Translations under genes and position numbers: made by a program | In this document: positions 61,758 to 64,000 of the stretch, piece by piece | Layout of the letters: every line of letters starts with the position of its first letter | How positions within the stretch are numbered: position 1 is the first letter of the stretch | Assembly (NCBI RefSeq): GCF_947495025.1 | Contig: NZ_CANLXG010000002.1 | Location: 310,001-374,000, forward strand | Direction of reading: 5' to 3' | Source: an uncultured Roseobacter sp. | Lineage (GTDB): Bacteria > Pseudomonadota > Alphaproteobacteria > Rhodobacterales > Rhodobacteraceae | Length of the DNA stretch: 64,000 bases | Notes under the pieces: generated by a model | What the model saw: the letters and a program-made list of their open reading frames with translations, nothing else | The model's database searches: none | Told to the model about the DNA's origin: nothing

Positions 61758-63842
61758 CTAGCCGTTAAGGGCCTCAAACGAACGGCCCTCACGCACCAGA
61801 TCTTCGAGTAAAGGTGCCGGTTTCCAGAACCATGCGTCCCCTTCTGCCAGCTTCCGGATATCAGACAGTACATCCGACAGGCCTGTCATATCCGCCCACT
61901 TCATCGGTCCACCCCGATACCTGGGAAACCCGTAGCCCGCGACCAGCACAACATCAACGTCGAGCGGCCTCCGCGCGATGCCTTCCTCCAGCAGCTTTGC
62001 CCCCTCGTTGACCATGGCCAGCAGATAGCGTGCAACAATCTGGTCCGGGCTGAAGTCACGGGGCACGATGCCAAGTTCCGCACGCTCTGCCTCGATAAAA
62101 CCTGTGACATCTGAATTGGGTGTGCCAGCACGCATGCCGTCCTCATAAAGGTAAAAGCCACGGCCCGTCTTTTGCCCGAAATGGCCCGCTTCACAAAGGC
62201 GGTCCGGATAGCGACCAACCCGTTCTCGCGGATCACGGTGCGGTGCCAGCCGTTTGCGCGTGGCCCAGGCAATATCGAGACCGGCAAGGTCAGAAACCGC
62301 AAACGGCCCCATGGCAAAACCAAACTCTGTCAACGCTTTGTCAATTGCCCAGGGGCTCGCACCATCCAGCACCATATGATCTGCAGCTGTCCTGCAGGCA
62401 TTCAGCAGACGATTGCCGATGAACCCGTCACAGACACCCGCGCGCACGGAAATCTTGCCCAGTGCTTTGCCCAGTGCAAAACCGGTCGCGGTCACATCCG
62501 GTGCGGTGTGTTCTGCCACAACAACCTCGAGCAGCTTCATAATATGCGCCGGAGAGAAGAAATGCAGACCGATCACATCCGCAGGACGCGAGGTGGCAGC
62601 GGCAATTTCATTGATGTCCAGATAGGACGTATTCGTTGCCAGTACCGCACCGGGCCTGCATATTCTGTCCAGTTCTGAAAACACGTCGCGTTTTACGGCC
62701 ATATCCTCAAAAACGGCTTCGATCACCAGATCGGCCTGCGAAAGGTCAGCGTATTCTGTGGTCGTCTGCAAAGCGTCCGACAGCAGGGTGTCGTACCTGT
62801 CCTGACTGATTTTTCCACGCCGCAAGGCCCCGGCAAGATTTCCCGCAATTCGGTTCCGCGCTTTATCCGCAGCCTCCGGCGTCATTTCGAGCAGTACTAC
62901 ATTCAGGCCTGCGAGCAGTACCGCTGTGGCGATACCAGCGCCCATTGTGCCACCGCCGACCACTCCCACATGGCCGACAGCCCGCGGCTCCACTCCCCTG
63001 AGGTCAGGCAGATTGCTCACAGCCCGCTCTGAGAAAAAGGAATGGATCATTCCCTGACGCTGGTCGGTTTCCATAAGTTCGCGGAAGATGCGCCGTTCCT
63101 CTGCAAGCCCTTCTGCAAAAGGCAGTTCGGTACTGGCCTGGATCGCGCGGACTGCGGCTGCCGGCGAAATCTGTCCACGACCCTTTTTCAGGGTTGCTGC
63201 GTATACTGCATCCCAGTCGAGCGGCGCTGGTGACGGCAACCCGCTGACCGGCCGCCGTTCCATTCCTTTGTCCAAAAGAGCGCGGGTTGCAACCAGACCC
63301 TCTTCCTCCGGGTCGCCCTCGCGGATCTCGTCCACAACCCCAAGCGCCAGCGCCTCAGCGGCGCCAACATGACGACCCGAGGTGATCATATCCACCGCGG
63401 CCCCGGACCCCACCACTCGGGGCAGGCGCTGCGTCCCGCCGGCACCCGGGATCAGGCCCAGGTGCACTTCGGGCAGACCAACTCTGGCGCTGGGCTGGGC
63501 CACACGGTAATGCGCCGAGAGAGCCACTTCCAACCCGCCACCAAGGCTGACACCGTGCATTGACGCAACCACGAGCAATGGTGAGGCCTCAATCCGGTTG
63601 CACAGATCAGGCAGGTGAGGCTCTGCAGGAGGTTTGCCAAACTCCCGGATATCGGCACCCGCGATGAACGTCCGCCCGTCGCCGACCAGCAGGACCGCCC
63701 GGACACCATCGTCCGCCTCGGCCCGGTCCATGCAGTCCTGCAGACCTGCACGCACGGCCTGGCCCAGCGCGTTTACCGGCGGATTGGCTATCCGGATGAC
63801 CGCTATGTCACCAAGACGTCTGTAATTCACCTTATCGGTCAT
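61758..63842 (-). CDS. Bifunctional enoyl-CoA hydratase/3-hydroxyacyl-CoA dehydrogenase (FadB/PaaC-like)
   Basis: A 694-residue multifunctional beta-oxidation enzyme. Residues about 1-190 are a crotonase domain with both catalytic glutamates: [17 protein letters not shown] and [21 protein letters not shown]. Residues about 285-470 are the NAD-binding 3-hydroxyacyl-CoA dehydrogenase domain ([31 protein letters not shown]; catalytic [15 protein letters not shown]). Two helical C-terminal domains follow ([30 protein letters not shown]). The ATG at 63842 has GGGGAGGA upstream. It overlaps the upstream frame at the window edge by 11 bp. The thiolase partner is not in the window. Confidence 0.9.
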   Translation of the reverse strand: MTDKVNYRRLGDIAVIRIANPPVNALGQAVRAGLQDCMDRAEADDGVRAVLLVGDGRTFIAGADIREFGKPPAEPHLPDLCNRIEASPLLVVASMHGVSLGGGLEVALSAHYRVAQPSARVGLPEVHLGLIPGAGGTQRLPRVVGSGAAVDMITSGRHVGAAEALALGVVDEIREGDPEEEGLVATRALLDKGMERRPVSGLPSPAPLDWDAVYAATLKKGRGQISPAAAVRAIQASTELPFAEGLAEERRIFRELMETDQRQGMIHSFFSERAVSNLPDLRGVEPRAVGHVGVVGGGTMGAGIATAVLLAGLNVVLLEMTPEAADKARNRIAGNLAGALRRGKISQDRYDTLLSDALQTTTEYADLSQADLVIEAVFEDMAVKRDVFSELDRICRPGAVLATNTSYLDINEIAAATSRPADVIGLHFFSPAHIMKLLEVVVAEHTAPDVTATGFALGKALGKISVRAGVCDGFIGNRLLNACRTAADHMVLDGASPWAIDKALTEFGFAMGPFAVSDLAGLDIAWATRKRLAPHRDPRERVGRYPDRLCEAGHFGQKTGRGFYLYEDGMRAGTPNSDVTGFIEAERAELGIVPRDFSPDQIVARYLLAMVNEGAKLLEEGIARRPLDVDVVLVAGYGFPRYRGGPMKWADMTGLSDVLSDIRKLAEGDAWFWKPAPLLEDLVREGRSFEALNG

Positions 63843-64000
63843 CCCCGATCCTCCCCTGCCGGCTGCCTGCGATGAGTGCCGGCGGCTGGCCTGTCTGACG
63901 TTCGAGCGTCTGCACAACATCCCGCAGCGCCGGTCCTGTCTCGTTTTCCAGATGTGCGGCTGTCATGACACGCGCCGGTCCCCCGCACGAAAAGACCACC
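63832..64000 (-). CDS. 3' end of an unidentified gene, truncated by the window edge
   Basis: An open frame of 55 codons enters from the right edge and stops at TAA (63832-63834), overlapping the FadB-like start by 11 bp. Codon choice has high GC in third positions, as in the neighbours. The readable C-terminus includes VMTAAHLENETGPALRDVV and [16 protein letters not shown] do not recognise the family. The overlap implies translational coupling, so it is likely another lipid or CoA gene in the same operon. Confidence 0.5.
   Translation of the reverse strand, partial: VVFSCGGPARVMTAAHLENETGPALRDVVQTLERQTGQPPALIAGSRQGRIGDDR

Noticed and set aside
1..64000. CRISPR arrays, tRNA or rRNA genes, IS ends, attachment sites
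   Set aside because: No repeated spacer-like array, no cloverleaf with a T-loop signature and no transposase or terminal repeats were found by reading. A covariance-model scan would be more sensitive.

Overview
The window reads as chromosomal DNA of a marine-type alphaproteobacterium, most likely a member of the Rhodobacterales (Roseobacter group). This is inferred from even, moderately high GC coding, many ABC, TTT and BCCT-type uptake systems, alphaproteobacterial gene families and the regulatory motifs. There is no rRNA, tRNA or other taxonomic marker, so the assignment is not proven. I see no phage, integrase, IS element or CRISPR array. Coding density is very high; the only gene-free stretch over 300 bp is 26498-26953.

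Layout. (1) 18-5375: a tripartite tricarboxylate transporter (fused TctA-TctB permease and TctC binding protein) divergent from its two-component system TctD-TctE. (2) 5497-9128: a sitABCD-type manganese ABC operon with a candidate Mur-controlled promoter. (3) 9238-11388: a large secreted beta-propeller/phytase-esterase protein behind a four-unit Pho-box-like repeat. (4) 11466-24389: a myo-inositol catabolic island. It holds iolD-iolC-iolB-iolJ-iolG on the minus strand, two further Gfo/Idh/MocA dehydrogenases and a TIM-barrel isomerase/dehydratase on the plus strand, a LacI regulator and a sugar ABC transporter. Two identical 18-bp palindromes tie these units together. (5) 24406-29585: a PhyH dioxygenase, a TetR regulator and three Tad-type pseudopilin genes (TadG, TadE, TadF-like) without the rest of a Tad locus. 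(6) 29636-36451: a DUF1989-GcvT fusion, a Vsr/Dcm pair, and a LysR/BCCT divergent pair.

(7) 36528-46724: a 10-kb minus-strand transcription unit carrying two complete sugar ABC transporters. One of their binding proteins is LuxP-like. The unit continues with an SMP-30 lactonase, a GlcG-like protein, a 3-hydroxyisobutyrate-type dehydrogenase and a LacI regulator. (8) 46870-56944: a GntR/IdnR-type LacI regulator, a PEP mutase/isocitrate lyase-family enzyme, a mannitol/fructuronate dehydrogenase, a LysR/SDR pair, and L-idonate/gluconate genes (gntK, idnO, idnD, gnd). GntR-like operators occur at 46786, 46843 and 53571. (9) 57050-64000: fatty-acid genes (acyl-CoA ligase, a FadB-like bifunctional enzyme), a peroxiredoxin, a MmgE/PrpD protein and rpe.

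How the genes fit together. Inositol would enter by the 21.5-24.4 kb ABC system and be oxidised by IolG-type dehydrogenases. It then passes through IolD, IolB, IolC and IolJ; the dehydratase step is probably filled by the TIM-barrel protein. L-idonate would go through IdnD and IdnO to gluconate, through GntK to 6-phosphogluconate, through Gnd to ribulose-5-phosphate and through Rpe to xylulose-5-phosphate, all encoded between 52 and 62 kb. A recurrent design feature is a hairpin or terminator directly after each of the five solute-binding-protein genes.
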